A program made the translations under genes and the position numbers. A DNA stretch of 6,261 nt, from NCBI GenBank assembly GCA_938040915.1, contig CALHZE010000298.1:1-6261 (forward strand), in the 5' to 3' direction. Positions 6,189 to 6,261 of the stretch are shown here, piece by piece; position 1 is the first letter of the stretch, and each line of letters begins with the position of its first letter. Under the pieces are notes generated by a model. It was not told the origin of the DNA. It was given only the letters and a program-made list of their open reading frames with translations, and ran no database searches. This DNA is from an uncultured Bacteroidia bacterium (GTDB lineage: Bacteria > Bacteroidota > Bacteroidia > Bacteroidales > CAJPTX01).

Positions 6189-6261
6189 CTTGTTCTCTTT
6201 CTCATTTTCGTGCCAGTGGAACGTGTGTCAAACTCCGATCCTACGAATCGGTTGATAACCA
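6189..6261. other. Upstream region of tilS (window edge)
   Basis: These 73 bases hold no gene. A small inverted repeat, CCGAT (6235-6239) with ATCGG (6247-6251), is present with a 7-base loop. No TAnnTTTG box is visible, so the tilS promoter may lie outside the window. Confidence 0.4.

Overview
This window looks like chromosomal DNA from a member of the Bacteroidota, most likely Bacteroidales and close to Porphyromonas. The evidence is the long (about 313-residue) Bacteroidota-type PurC, a PhoH-like ATPase next to purC, a flotillin-like FloA, weak Shine-Dalgarno sites, and repeated TAnnTTTG-type -7 promoter boxes. GC content appears close to 50%. The genus is an inference. No RNA gene, mobile element, CRISPR array or phage gene was seen.

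All credible genes lie on the minus strand, so transcription runs from high to low coordinates. In that order: tilS (tRNA-Ile lysidine synthase, 6188-4761); a 169-base gap with a candidate promoter and a hairpin; floA (4591-3608); a strong intrinsic terminator (3589-3552); a small cysteine-rich lipoprotein (3519-3250); a 250-base gap with a -7 box and an inverted repeat around a G7 tract; then a tight cluster of a MarR-type regulator (2998-2528), a membrane protein (2520-2010), phoH (2013-991) and purC (962-28). A further -7 box just past purC points out of the window.

The four-gene cluster looks like one operon: gaps are 7 bases, a 4-base ATGA overlap, and 28 bases. It combines a probable autoregulator, an unknown membrane protein, a ribosome/RNA-linked ATPase and a purine biosynthesis enzyme. 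TilS and FloA look like ordinary housekeeping genes.

The main oddity is broken reading frames. purC lacks 7 bases inside its conserved ATP-site motif. The membrane protein has one extra base in a GGG run. The lipoprotein has a cysteine-rich continuation readable only after a third shift. These are either real mutations or errors in the assembly; reads would decide. The most interesting biology is the lipoprotein, whose cysteine spacing resembles metallothioneins. I found no convincing evidence for a new multi-gene defence or mobile system here.
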